64,000 nucleotides of DNA, from NCBI RefSeq assembly GCF_029227915.1, contig NC_079881.1, positions 10,515,501 to 10,579,500 of the forward strand. The letters run 5' to 3'. The notes under the pieces are model-generated. The model ran no database searches, was not told where the DNA came from, and saw nothing but the letters and a program-made list of their open reading frames with translations. Shown here piece after piece: positions 11,301 to 22,636 of this stretch. The DNA comes from Hydractinia symbiolongicarpus (lineage: Eukaryota; Cnidaria; Hydrozoa; Anthoathecata; Hydractiniidae). The translations under genes and the position numbers were made by a program. Position 1 is the stretch's first letter; each line of letters opens with the position of its first letter.

Positions 11301-14300
11301 GTTATCTCTCACATATTCAAAATATGTTAAAAGCAGGCTTGGCAATGTAAGGAAATCTTTTATGAAAATGCAAACAATCCTTCCTTAAAAATTTATCAAG
11401 ATAAAAATAATGCCAGACATGATGTATATGCATTATGTTTAAATGAGAAGTGTCAAAGAGTTTCAAACATTGTATAATACATATATAACGTTAAATATAA
11501 AAGTAGAAAGTATTTGTGCTTAGAACTGTGTTTTTTTTTAATTGGTGTGACAACAAGCTAGACAAAATTTTCTAAGTTCTTAGTTTCTCTACTAATGGAT
11601 GGTGTGACATTTTGTTACATCCACTGTCACTTTGCTCTCGTCCAAATTTAAAACACACAATTTCCGCAAAACTATAATCTTATATAATAATACGAAGTGT
11701 ATGTGAAATTTTCTTTGAAGTCGCCGAAAAAATTATGTCTCAAATGTTAAATTTTAGGACGTTACTGCGCGACGTCAATCACACTACTTTAACGTCAATA
11801 TATATATAGGATATATTAAATTAATGAAGCCATTACAGTGCACTTAAAACTTTGAGGCCAAATAACTTGGAAACGAGGTGGTGACGTCAATGATTTTTCA
11901 CCGCGTGGGTAACTAGGGACCACCTAGGACCAATTTGGGTAATTTTCCCAAACTGGGGTCCCCATATCCGTTTTGGAATGGGTGGGTTGATGACGTCATC
12001 AAAAAACCTTCAAACCCTAGTATCTCTGCAACCATTTGTCAAAGATGCATGATCCTATACATTTTCTTGATCAGCGTTTCAAGATCTATACGATGAAGGC
12101 AACAGGTATAAAATTTCTGAAAATTTTTTTTTGAGTTTTTGGCGGGTCTTTGCTGACGTCAGCAAAATTTTTAATTCCTGATATCTCCCTAGGCGTTCGT
12201 CGAGAAAATATGATCCTGTACATTATTTTAACCAGCATTTCAACCAATACACATTACAGACAAAGAATAAACAAATTTCGCGAATTTTTATATCTGCAAT
12301 GCACTGCTGACGTCAGCAAAACATCTAAAACAACTTTCTTTTTATTGACCTTTTGCCTAAGTGGATTTCTCCACGGGCTTTATAGACTAGTGTTTAATAA
12401 GATATTCCATGAGACTAGAGGAATAAAATCTAGGTAAGGTTCTTTTTTCATGTTAAAAAGTCTTGAAAATTTTGTCATGTTATTTTAGCTAGCTATACCA
12501 CTTTTTCAATCACCTTGACCTCAGTGTTCAGTTTTTTATTTTTATTAGAGCAAAATCTGATAAGTTAAATCACATTTTCAATTTGTTTACTCACTGTTTT
12601 ACACTGTCTTTCACACAATTATTTTTCTGGATTGCATTAGGTGCAGGAACATTAACACCATAACAACTTTAATATCATGAAAGTCCCAAACCATGGTGTA
12701 ATTAATTCACATGGCCATTTTCTTCCCAAAACAAACTTCTCTGCTTGTAGTGACAAGATTTGAATGTCATTATTTCCCTTTATATTTTATTTCTGTTTGC
12801 ATGCTATCAAATTAATACTATCTGACATAGGTTTTTTCTTCATTTGGATTGTTGTAAAAAACGAATTCTTAGCTTTTCAAATTTTTGGGGAAAAAATTGG
12901 TTCAAATTTGTGTAAAAAAGAATGGATGTAATAAATGTTATTTTAAATTTTAGGGGATCAATGAAGTGTTATGTCAAGCTTGTACAAGACTCGGTTGGAA
13001 AAGTCCAACAAAAATACAAAAAGAGGCTATTCCAGTTGCATTAGAAGGTGAATGTTTTTATACAATTTGGATTAAACAGTTGCTTTAAACATTTACTTCA
13101 AGAAAGAAAAAAATGACTCATGGTAGCACCTAGTTCTGATGCCTATATTGTAATATTTGCATTAGGAAAAGACGTCATAGCATTGGCAGAGACTGGCTCT
13201 GGCAAAACAGGTGCATTTGCTTTGCCTGTTCTACACACATTACTGGAAAATCCACAAAGGCTCTATGCTTTGGTTTTAACACCAACTCGGTATGTTCTTA
13301 TTTAAAAAGTCATATTTTTATTGCATTCCTCGGTTTTTAGATAGGGTAATTACATCAACAGTGTTAGTAAAGTCTAAGAGAAAAATGGAGAAGAAATTCT
13401 AAACAGGATTACTAATCTCAAATGTCTCAAAACACGAAATAGATCAAAAATATATAATTTGTAAAATTGTCTTTTTGACTTTATTTCCCTTAGTTTTAAA
13501 TGATGGAATAAAAGTACCTGCCATCTTCAAAAGTAAATCTCACAAGTTTGTTAAAAACAAAAAACTCAAATGTCTCAAAACACGAAATAGATCAAAAATA
13601 TATAATTTGTAAAATTGTCTTTTTAACTTTATTTCTCTTAGTTTTAAATGATGGAATAAAATTACCTGCCATCTTCAAAAGTAAATCTCACAAGTTTGTT
13701 AAAAACATAAAACCAGTCCCCCAGAAATAATCCAGACCTTGGATTTTTTTTCTTTGCAAAACCCATTAAAGTTTATGTCCGCAAGTTTCTTTCTACTATT
13801 CCTGAAGTTAAATTAAAAAGTGATTTTAAAAATACTCCAGAAAATTATCATGACTATGAAGGTACACACATTTTGTATGTTAACAAAACTTTTTTCTCTT
13901 TTCTATTTCTATCAGGGAATTGGCATTTCAAATATCAGAACAATTCGAGGCGCTTGGTTCATCAATTGGAATCAAATGTGGTATGATTTTTTATGCATTA
14001 ATGTTATCATCTAGAGCTGATTTTCTTTACTATTTTGCTTTAAATGACACGAAAAGCAAATCATGATTCTTTTCATATTTTCTTTCAGCTGTTATTGTTG
14101 GTGGAATAGATATTATGACACAGAGCCTTGCACTGACGAAAAAGCCACACGTGATTATAGGTATAGATTAGATATCTTTATTTTGGAATCCATAACCTGT
14201 CATCTCTGGTGGATGTGCCTTACTATTTACTTTTTTGCCTTGGTGTATTAGCTATATAGACATTATTTGCTGAGAATTGTGATCCTAGCGGTAGCAGAAA

Positions 14301-17300
14301 ACTTTAAGTACAAACGAATGTTCTTTTGTTTTTCATAATACTTGTGTATGTCAACTCTTCTGAAAATCACACTATAACTAACAAGGAAATATTTAAAAAG
14401 AAATTGGATGTCATTTTATTTCTAGCCACGCCTGGACGCCTGGTTGATCATTTAGAAAACACAAAAGGATTTAACTTACGGTCGTTAAAATATTTAGTAA
14501 GTTGTGCATTGAATTGTTAAAAGCTGGACAGGCTACTGCAATGAAAGTTTAATAAAGCGTTTGCAGAAAGACAAGTTTTAAATGCTCAAAAGTCAAGAAC
14601 TATTCGCTGCATCAGGGATTAAAACACAAAACAAAACTTGAAAATTTTCGCTTTTGTAAAATTCAAGTTTAGAGTTTGATAAATAAATGTAAATGTATAA
14701 CACCAAAGATCCTGGCGGATCATGAAACTGTGAAATGTTTTTTTTTCTTGGCATTTAACATGGGAATAGGTTTTGATATCTTTAGCAGTTGTCTATTTGA
14801 TCGATTCTTGTTCTTGCACGACTTTTGTGGCTCAAATGGAAGCTTTATGCACTAAGACCCCTATTTACAGGGCCTTCATTGATGACACTACAATTAGGAA
14901 GCGAAGAGGCTTTTCTAAATACATAATAATAATAAAAAGGAACTTGTGAAATTTTATTTCGCCTGAAGTATAAGAACCTAATGCATTTAAAAATATATAG
15001 TCTAGAACTAAACACTTATTGCCATTAAATGCAATGAAATAAGAGTAAATGGAAAAATGGATTTTAAATCATTAATGACATTGACAACTGTGATAATAAG
15101 AATCCAATTTCTTTGTCCTCAAATGGCTTGTCTTGATGTATGCGCATGCGCGATTACTGAAGAAGTAACTGATAAAGTAAAATATGCAGTGTTTGAATCT
15201 TTTTTGTAGATAATGGATGAAGCTGATAGGATACTCAACATGGACTTCGAAGAGGAGGTACTAAATGCTTATTAACGTGGATTTTTTTGGTCCACCTTAG
15301 CGTCTCGCTGCATCATGTTATATTAGTATCTGTATCTGCCGGACCTTATAATTCCTGGAATCAGACAAGGGCGAGAAAAACCTTAAAGACATGGAAATAT
15401 GAAAATTCTGTGCCTTGCCTTAAAATGTCGTGCTTAACATATTTTTCAATAATTAATTTTCGTAAGTTATGTTCAGTACTGCCATTTTTTGTATAACCAA
15501 GTTTTTTTTATCTGTCTGTGCGCTTCGAAACATAATATCGCTGAAATGATAGTTATATCCTTAACCCCCCCCCCCCCCCCCCCTCAGAATACTGAAAATA
15601 CCTTAAATTTGTAGTAAGTTTGTATAAAAAATTGCCAAAAACCAAACTCTTGCGTGCCAATATTTTGTTGCTTGCCCTAACTATTATTTAGCTTTAATTT
15701 TCCGGGAAATGTTGTTTGGAAAATATGGTGGATATAAAAATGAGTGTCGTCATGGCAACTATTTTTTAGAGTTGAGTGACATCGTTCGCTCAAAAAATGT
15801 TTTAAAAATGTTTTATAAGATTTACAGGGCTTGTTGGGACATTTTTTGCATTATTTCTTGTTTTTCACATTAGTGTATTCACAATTAATATAAAAATTTT
15901 ACGAATCTCAAATTTAAGCTAATTTTCTTCCGATTTCTACGAATGAGATGATGTCATTGGAAAAAGGGTTAAAGCATAGAACTAATGTAAAACATTTTTA
16001 TTTTAGGTTGATAAAATTTTAAAAGTTCTCCCGAAAGAAAGACACACGTATTTATTTTCAGCCACAATGACAAAAAAAGTTCAAAAGTTACAAAGAGCTT
16101 CACTGCAAAATCCTGTGAAGGTTGAAGTCTCCACCAAGTATGTAATCTTTTTAAGTAGTACGTTCTTTGACACAGCATATTGTCTTGTATCAAGTTTTAT
16201 AAGTTTTATACTAATCATGACATAGGTATATATACGTTGTTTATGTAAGTTGTTGTTTTTTTAAGCAACATGTTAGAGGTTTAGCTAATAATTGTGAACG
16301 AATTCTTTAAGTGGTATATTTAAGAAACAAGTAATGATTTGTTTAGTGTATATACATATGCATACTGTGGTTGCTAGCTGTTTACGTTGACTCTTGGTCG
16401 TATTAGATCAGTTTATTTTTGCACACCTAGCGTTTATTTCACAATAAACTCAAGCAATAAACAATCAATACAAAAGCATTAAAAGAAGAAATTGTGGAAA
16501 CCAAAATTTACGCCCCTTTCCCTTGTTCGGTTTTGTTCGTTATAACGTAACCCCTCCAGACCCCATCCCCCACCCCTCCCCAATGTTACCTTGACCTACC
16601 CAGGAAATTCAATATTAGAGTATTGTGATCTGTTTTTATTTGGTAGATTTCAAACTGTGGAAAAACTGCAACAAAGTTATATATTTATCCCAAATAAATT
16701 CAAGGTACCACTTTTCTATTTAGAATTGTTTTTGTATGTGGATTAACCTTTGAGAATTTGAGATCGTAGAGGATAAGAAAGTTTTTTCCCAAAAACAAAG
16801 CGGGAAACTTACGTTAATTTGTTCTGTTATTCAGTCTTTTTTTTAAAGATATTTATTATCTAGCCCTGACTGCGTTTTAGAGGAAAACTTGACTAATCGA
16901 GACGCCGTTTATAGACCATTACTAATTCTTTTTTAGGACTGCTATTTGGTTTCCATCATGAACGATCTGGCTGGCAATTCTTTTATGATCTTTTGTGGAA
17001 CTTGTAATAACGTTCAAAGGTACTACCGGGACTATTTTTTGGTTGTCAAATTCGCAGTCTCCGAAAAATTATTGTTGCATGGCATGCTTCTTATTACTGT
17101 TTTTATTACTGTGAATTTTATCTTGGATTGTTTAGAATCTGTTTACTTTTGCGCCATCTTGGTTTTCATGCAATACCACTGCACGGCCAAATGAGTCAGG
17201 TAAATTTCCATAAAAATACTTTTAGTGTGTTTGATTTTTCTCACTGAGACAAATTTCTGTTAGATAAATACTGATTATAAAATTGAAGATTTTCTGTGTT

Positions 17301-19483
17301 AGACATTGGGAGGGTACCTCAAATGTTCTCTTTGTTTTTGTCCCATCAATCATATCTATGATATCATTTAGTCGAAGCGGCTTGGAGCTTTAAATAAATA
17401 CAAATCAAAAACACGTACTATATTGGTGGCCACTGATGTTGCTAGTCGTGGTTTGGATATACCTCATGTGGACATCGTGATCAACTTTGATATTCCTACC
17501 CATTCAAAGGTAGGTTGTAGCTTACTTACTGAGGACGTTTGTGAAATGAAGAAGTTTTTTTCACTTCAGGGAAAGGCTGGCTCCTTCGGAATCTTTCTTA
17601 ACTTTTATAAGAAAGATCCCGAAGAAGAATTTCAAATTCAAAACAAAAGCATTTTTTTTAAAAAATTAAAAATGTCTATGAACAGCAGTTAGTGAATACT
17701 TTGACTGCAATAGCCAATGCCAATATACCCAAGGGGAAGCAATTTTTGACTTTGATGGGTTTAAAATTTTGCGGACAAATTTGATCGTATATGTTAAAAG
17801 TTTTGTGATTGGCAAGGTGTAAAAAAGCACATAAAATGGTTGTCAATACCGTTTTCTTCAATATGCTTTATTGTTTGAGCACCAAAATGTTGTGAATAGG
17901 TCCTGAGCTACAATTTTCGACATAATGTTTAGGAACTTTGCGGGTGCGATAAAAATGAATGTGACGAAACTAAAAATTTGGGAAAAAGTATGAAGTCCAC
18001 TGTAAACATTCACAAATTCGGAGTGCAAAATTTTGTCCACCTTTTTGCAAAAATATATTCTGCTGGATTGTCAATTTAATACATTTATACAATTGTGGAC
18101 CCAACAAGGTTGCTTTCTGCAAATTTTTGACTGGAAATTTGTGCATTTTGTTCTTTCTTGATAGAAAATACGTGAAATTAATTATTTAGGATTATATACA
18201 TCGAGTCGGAAGAACAGCTCGAGCTGGAAGATCTGGAAGATCAATCACATTTGTAACCCAGTACGTTTTTTCTAACTTCGCTTCCTGTTTTTTAAGAAGC
18301 ATACGATCTTACCTTATCTTATCCAGTCACTGTTGATTAAAGTTTAGTTTTTTGTGCCAGTAAAAATTGTTCTATTTGTAATTTAACACTATTGTGGCTA
18401 TCGTTTCGTCCTTTAAAACCGGTGTCTTGTCAAATTTTGTTCTCCAATCCTAGATACGATGTTGAATTGTATCAACGCATCGAGCAGCTAATTGGAAAAA
18501 AGTTGCCTTTACACCCCATGGTTGAAGAAGAGGTTATGCTATTAGTTGAACGAGTAACCGAGGCACAACGATATGCAAAACTGGTATATCATATGTTTTT
18601 TTACAATTTTACGAAACATAAGGCGAAGGATATAAGGTACTTTTAACTGCTAACTAGCGAAATATTGCGAAATTAAAATGAAATTAATAAATTCTTATCT
18701 CATAGTCTTCTGATGACGATGTTGTGTTTATTAAAATCTTTAAAGTGTTAAAACATGATAAATATATACAATGCCGATTTTCCGGCAAATATTTAATTTA
18801 ATTTAAAACATATGACACCAATGAACAGAGACAATATACGTGGAAGGATAAAAAATATTGAAAGTTGACATGTCGTAAAATAAGTTTATTAACAAGGAGA
18901 ACTAATCAAACACTATCCCGAATATCCAAGATAAAATTTGATAATACTATATTTTTAAAAAATGTTCAATGTTCTGGAGCCTCGTAGACACAATAAAGTT
19001 GATGTAACTAACGAAAACGAAATCTTCGTTCTTATAAAACTTGTTGCTTGTGCAACTGGTATGTTTCTGTTTTCTGCTATAATTTCGGAAAAACGTTTCT
19101 GAAATCTCATGCCTTATCAACCAATTCCACTATTCGTTGCGAATCCTTCTTTTGTTTTTATTATATAGCCGTATTTTTTCTGTCTGTCCGCAAGAAAAGT
19201 GTTGTGCAACTAGCGCACGAAATAGCGTGTAATTTAAAGACGGACGACCCCGTGCAGTTTTCCACGAGTTAACGAGTATGATTATTTTCATTGCGAATAC
19301 TATTTTCTTGCATTTGTGTAGGAGTTGAAAGAAATGCATGACAGCAAGAAACGATCGATCGATATCGACGATGAAAGCGCTTCATCCACTGTGGAGGGTT
19401 TGACGAAAAAAATGAAACAAGATCAAGATCAGAAGAGAATAAAGAAAGGAAGCAAATTTAAAAAGAAGTTTGGAAAGAGATAA
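5366..19483 (+). CDS. DDX47: DEAD-box RNA helicase DDX47 (Rrp3 family), 15 exons, complete
   Basis: This is a nucleolar ATP-dependent RNA helicase for pre-rRNA processing (family knowledge). Coding exons are 5366-5407, 12954-13047, 13166-13289, 13916-13980, 14089-14160, 14426-14496, 15210-15257, 16007-16137, 16647-16704, 16937-17019, 17136-17199, 17372-17509, 18190-18260, 18454-18583 and 19322-19483. All introns are GT/AG, and joined phases give 450 residues, close to the usual ~455. Motifs in order are the Q motif GWKSPTKIQ (28-36), AETGSGKT (53-60), PTREL (85-89), TPGR (134-137), DEAD (159-162), SAT (190-192), [10 protein letters not shown] (304-313) and [10 protein letters not shown] (334-343). 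The tail is lysine-rich, as expected for a nucleolar protein. The start is the only ATG in exon 1; [14 protein letters not shown] joins [10 protein letters not shown] in frame, matching the family N terminus. Intron 1 is about 7.5 kb and full of transposons. A candidate AATAAA lies at 19883-19888. Confidence 0.97.
5665..5732 (+). mobile_element. tRNA-derived SINE-like fragment
   Basis: A box-A-like TAGCTCAG, then GCAGAGCACTCGACTCATG, then a decayed box-B-like GGGGTTAATC follow tRNA order. The folding is poor, so this is not a functional tRNA. It lies in DDX47 intron 1, and the TIR element at 5733 directly follows it. The call rests only on tRNA-like boxes. Confidence 0.35.
5733..6420. mobile_element. 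Non-autonomous TIR transposon, 688 bp, in DDX47 intron 1
   Basis: The ends form a near-perfect ~30 bp inverted repeat beginning CAGTTAGGGACAACTGCAAA, with its complement ending at 6420. AATAA flanks both sides (5728-5732 and 6421-6425), a possible 5-bp target duplication. The interior repeats short pieces such as GGCTATGAT and encodes no protein. The CAG start recalls hAT-type ends, but 5 bp is not the usual 8-bp hAT duplication, so I leave the superfamily open. Confidence 0.82.
6526..6785. mobile_element. Small TIR element (MITE), ~260 bp
   Basis: The arm ATCAAAAATATGTTGTGTTC at the left recurs inverted at the right, giving ~35 bp TIRs with a few mismatches (TTAAGGCCACC against TTAGGCTGTC at the tips). 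The open frames on both strands inside are palindrome by-products, not genes. It lies in DDX47 intron 1. Confidence 0.75.
7686..8110 (-). pseudogene. Mutator-like transposase domain fragment
   Basis: The minus-strand frame contains [14 protein letters not shown], then [15 protein letters not shown], then [12 protein letters not shown]. This follows the order of the Mutator-type domain common in invertebrate genomes: a W-I-x start, paired cysteines, a GL-x-T strand leading to a Cys, and an F-x-(V/I)-N-x-R-S-V-x-A helix. Two family positions are lost: one Cys of the zinc-like pair, and the G-x-G after the last helix. No other domain is found nearby, so I call it a relic in DDX47 intron 1. Confidence 0.55.
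8990..9146 (-). mobile_element. tRNA-derived SINE head
   Basis: On the minus strand, GCTCTAGTTTAGTGATTATC (box A region) is followed by an anticodon-like arm and GAGTTCGATTCCCC (box B), in tRNA order and spacing. The T-arm pairs badly and the acceptor stem does not close, so it is not a working tRNA. The body probably runs toward lower coordinates. The plus-strand stretch at 8790-8835 also carries a box-B-like GGTTCAATTCCC, perhaps a second SINE. Confidence 0.5.
9759..9893. repeat. Long imperfect palindrome
   Basis: Arms of about 45 bp (left start GCTGATGACTCAATAACTC, right end GAGTTCGTCAGC) flank a ~45 bp spacer. The arms match as inverted repeats with several mismatches. It may be a small foldback element. 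It lies in DDX47 intron 1. Confidence 0.55.
10356..10921. mobile_element. MITE with TA target duplication, 566 bp
   Basis: Both ends begin CCTTATTCCATGAAATTAAC when read inward, and each is flanked by TA. Subterminal copies of GTTAATTTCATG and GTTAATTTA recur many times in both directions. TA duplication fits Tc1/mariner-like or related families. The minus strand has an open frame at about 10500-10739 with a plausible protein composition but no known domain and no ATG start. Confidence 0.82.
11678..12390 (+). mobile_element. Non-autonomous Helitron-like element, 713 bp
   Basis: It starts TCTTATATAATAATACG after a host A (11677) and ends at CTAG (12387-12390) before a host T (12391). The terminal hairpin GTGGATTTCTCCAC lies just before the end. 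Several TGACGTCA/GACGTCA palindromes punctuate the interior. The same interior recurs inverted at 46150-46624 and diverged at 25500-25690. No Rep or helicase is encoded. It lies in DDX47 intron 1. Confidence 0.78.
13417..13710 (+). repeat. Tandem duplication, 148 bp unit x2, in DDX47 intron 3
   Basis: The block starting CTCAAATGTCTCAAAACACG at 13417 is repeated at 13565 with only a few differences. It is intronic, between exons 3 and 4, so the duplication does not touch coding sequence. High identity points to a recent event. Confidence 0.92.
15565..15583 (+). repeat. Poly-C tract (19 C) in DDX47 intron 7
   Basis: An uninterrupted run of 19 C. Its length is likely polymorphic or subject to sequencing error. 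Confidence 0.95.
17584..17624 (+). repeat. 17-bp stem-loop in DDX47 intron 12
   Basis: CTTCGGAATCTTTCTTA (17584-17600) pairs with TAAGAAAGATCCCGAAG (17608-17624) at 16 of 17 positions, with a 7-base loop. It is too short for a typical miRNA precursor; a small foldback remnant is likelier. Confidence 0.7.
19150..19276 (+). mobile_element. Degraded Helitron-like copy in DDX47 intron 14
   Basis: TTATATAGCCGTATTTT, then TCTGTCTGTCCGC, then CCCCGTGCAGTTTTCCACGA and TTAACGAGTA follow the order of the short Helitron family seen at 20399-20532. The hairpin has lost perfect pairing and the ends are no longer exact. Confidence 0.55.
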
Positions 19484-19489
19484 CATATT

Positions 19490-20398
19490 TTCAGAATATA
19501 TATTTGTCAAAAAAACCCACGACTTTTAGTGAAACTAGTATTTCAAACATGTAACGGTTTAAAACACTCATTCCAATTTGGATGTTTTAGAAAGGTAAAT
19601 GCAATGCAAGTATAAAAGTTTTCTCGAATTCGCAAGTGTAAAAATCCCATAAAATCTTCTAAATATTTTGTTCGTAAAGATCTGAATACCGAAGAGAACC
19701 AACCCCGTCACCAGGATAATTTGCTTCTCGGCGTCGCTGCGCTGTAAAAGATGCTGGAGTTGAGCTTGATGAAGTATCACTTTTTCAACTTTTACTGATA
19801 GTGTAAGGATTGCGCAAGGTGTTATGTAAAGTTATATTATGTAGATCCTCCATCTTCCTAGGTGATAATACATAAAAACGAAAATAAACCAACCTGAAAA
19901 GCTGGCGGTCGGAATGTGTTGTTTCCCTGAAAACCAAAAGTGAGTGCAGCTAATATAATTGCAACTGAACATTTTTGATGAAAGATAATATTATTACAGA
20001 TATAAAGTCGCTACAAGTGTGTTATAATAATAAAAAAAGTGTTATAAAGTGTGTTATAGAAAAAAAGTATAAAATCTAAAAATAACTCTCAGTAACTAAT
20101 TGCATGCCTTTTTATATAAGAAACTAGCTTTGGCTACTGAGGCCCAAGTTTCTTATTTTTTCTGATTTTGAGGCTAAAAGTTTCTTCAGTTTCTTAAGTT
20201 AGTAGGTCATTAACTGTACAGGACATCTAACCAACGTTTAAAAGTTTTGTTTGGAAAAATAAGGGTTGTTTCTCTTTTATAGTTCTAGTTTTGGCTGCTA
20301 TTTGATCAATTAAAAAAAGTGCTAAAGGCCGATATACACAGAAGAATATTCACAAAGAATATTCACCTTTTAAATATTCTTTCAATATTCTTCTAATA
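19490..20398. other. Region downstream of DDX47
   Basis: It holds the DDX47 3' UTR, with an AATAAA at 19883-19888, and no further gene that I can see. AATATTC-rich imperfect repeats lie at about 20340-20395, just before the Helitron pair. Confidence 0.4.
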
Positions 20399-20532
20399 CT
20401 AGTCTTTAGCCCGTGGAAAAATCCACGGGTTCGCCCGTCCTTTTTATACTTAATTGCGTGCGTCTCGTTACTTGCGCAGCTAAGCTACCATTTTGCGTGA
20501 CAGACAGACATACACGGGTATTATTATATAGC
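20399..20532 (-). mobile_element. Short Helitron-like element, downstream member of a head-to-tail pair
   Basis: On the minus strand it begins GCTATATAATAATACCCGTG (first base changed from the family's TC start) and ends with hairpin CCCGTGGATTTTTCCACGGG, then CTAAAGACTAG before a host T. It follows directly, with no spacer, the CTAG end of the neighbouring copy at 20533. Confidence 0.78.
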
Positions 20533-20656
20533 CTAGCCGTTAACCCGTGGAAAAATCCACGGTGTCGCCCGTCCTTTATATATCGCATTTCGTGTTTCTG
20601 TAACAGGACGCGGTTTTCGCGGGCAGACAGACAAAATACGGCTATTATTAAAGAGA
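20533..20656 (-). mobile_element. Short Helitron-like element, upstream member of a head-to-tail pair
   Basis: On the minus strand it begins TCTCTTTAATAATAGCCG after a host A and ends with hairpin CCGTGGATTTTTCCACGG and GGTTAACGGCTAG. Both ends fit the family at 2973 and 20399. Its interior has diverged from those copies. Confidence 0.72.
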
Positions 20657-20778
20657 TGTTTTTGGTAAATACACGTAAAAATGTTAAAAGAATATTGTAA
20701 CACCTGCCTACTAATTTTATATTTTTTCGTTATTTCTCAAACATATACACGGAAGATTGTTACAGTCAGAGTGCAACT

Positions 20779-22254
20779 ATGGATAACTTTGAGGAAGAAG
20801 CTAATCTTCTTATTACTATCATTGCTACTTGTAATAACGTTAAAAGAAGAGTAAAAGAAAAAACCTTGTGAAAAGCGCACAGTTTAGGTTAAGAAATGGT
20901 TACGAAGAGATGTGGCGCTTATTTTGGCTTAATTGCTGAGATTTGAAAGTTTTCGACGTTATTTAAGAATGAATACTGCAGCCTTTGAGGTAAGCATATT
21001 TTAGACGCATAGTACTTTCTCTCTGCAACCTCGAATCCATGTTCCTCTATGTTCTATTATGGTGTGCGTGTCGTTGGGCAACCTCAAACCCAGGGCTGTA
21101 TGGCTTTTGGAGGACACTGGGAACGAGGTTACATCGTGGGTTTTAAGGGTGTACATCCCTGTAGGGAAGTAAAATGAGATAAAATCCTTATGCTATAACT
21201 AACAGACATTTTCACCCTCTCCTAGAAACTTGTGGAATTGGTTGGTCCGAAGTTGGTCAAGCAAACGACAATGATGAGAACGCCAATTTTACCCTGAAGA
21301 AAAATTAGCTATTACTCTTTGTTTCTTGGCCACTGGCGAGTCGCATGAAAGTCTAATGTATCAATTTCGGATCCATAAAACAACTATTTCACAGTTTATA
21401 CCTGTTGTTTGTGCAGAGATATACAATACGTTGAGAGAAATCTGTTTGAAAATTCCAAGTACCAGAAAAGAGTGGGAGGAGTACGAACATGAAACAATGC
21501 GACGCTGGTAGTTTCCATATTGCTTTGGTGTAGCTGACGGCGAACATGTTGCTATTATTCATCTACCTGACAGTGAATCAGATTTTTTAACTACAAAGTT
21601 TTTTTAAGTGTTATTGGCACTTGTAGATTATGATTACCAACTTCATATTCGTTGATTTTGGTTGCCAAGGTCGTATCAGTTATGATAGCGTTTGAAATAG
21701 CGCATTTTACAGTGCTTTAGAAAGAAATCAGCTTAATCTTCCAGAACGAAAGATGTTGCCATTATCAAGTGACCCCCTTTATCACGATTTTGTAGCTAAT
21801 GATGATTTTCCTCTACGAATACACTGCCTGAAGCCTTACCCGCAATCCGGTTTGACTTTGCGAAAGCGCATATTTAGTTATCGCTTATCCAGTAAATGTA
21901 GAATCTCGGAGAATGCATTCGGAATATGGGTGAACCGTTTCAGAGTTTTTTCGACAAAAATATGTCTTAATCCAGACAAATCCACTATTATCACTTTTGC
22001 TCGCTTGTACTAAACAACATGCTTCGTGATCTTTTCAGAGATTCGTACACTCCAGATGGTTATGTCAACCGAGAAATGTAAGACGGGACGTTACTCAAGG
22101 GAAGGAGGTTTCATTGACTTTGTATTGCATAGTCTTCCAGTTAATCGCAGTAATAGAGCAAGTCATTCAGCGGAGTATGTACGAGACGTTTTTGCAGATC
22201 AATTTTGGCGCCTGGGCAAATTCCGTGGCCATGGTTTAAAAGAAGGCCATTAGT
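20779..22254 (+). pseudogene. PIF/Harbinger (HARBI1-like) transposase, broken
   Basis: Pieces appear in family order. An N-terminal exon starts MDNFEEEANLLITIIATC at 20779 and ends with a decayed YLRMNTAAFE-like stretch near 20998. An intron follows, then FLATGESHESLMYQF (21326 on), FGVADGEHVAIIHLPDSESD with the first catalytic Asp (about 21525-21585), and LNLPERKMLPLSSDP (about 21735). RLSSKCRISENAFGIWVNRF follows (about 21885), where the third acidic residue sits in SENAFG. The last piece is GGFIDFVLHSLPVNRSNRAS, ending at 22253. Several stops and frameshifts separate the pieces, so the gene is dead. Keeping an intron marks it as a DNA transposon copy, not a retrocopy. Confidence 0.86.
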
Positions 22255-22636
22255 CATATGCACGTTTATATACGATATGTTAACTACTAATTTCTTGTTA
22301 CAACAATGTACGTATAAAATATAGTTTGGTCAAGGTGGTCATTAAAACAAACAAGTTTACAATATTTGTGTTTTATGTGTAGTTGAAAATCGAGTGTCAC
22401 TGATATTTTCTTTGAGAGCCAATTTGAGGCGGTGTGAGTATGGTTTCTAGACGCATACATACCATAGCCATGGGACATCACGTGGTTCAATTGTAGGGGT
22501 TGTGACGGCATGGTATTTCGTTTGGTGTTAATTACCAATTGTTGAATCTCCGGCTTTAAATCATCTTTGTCATCACCATCGGATACTTGTGTCAGTCGTC
22601 AGCATCTCGCAATATATTTCATCATCATTTTTTTTC

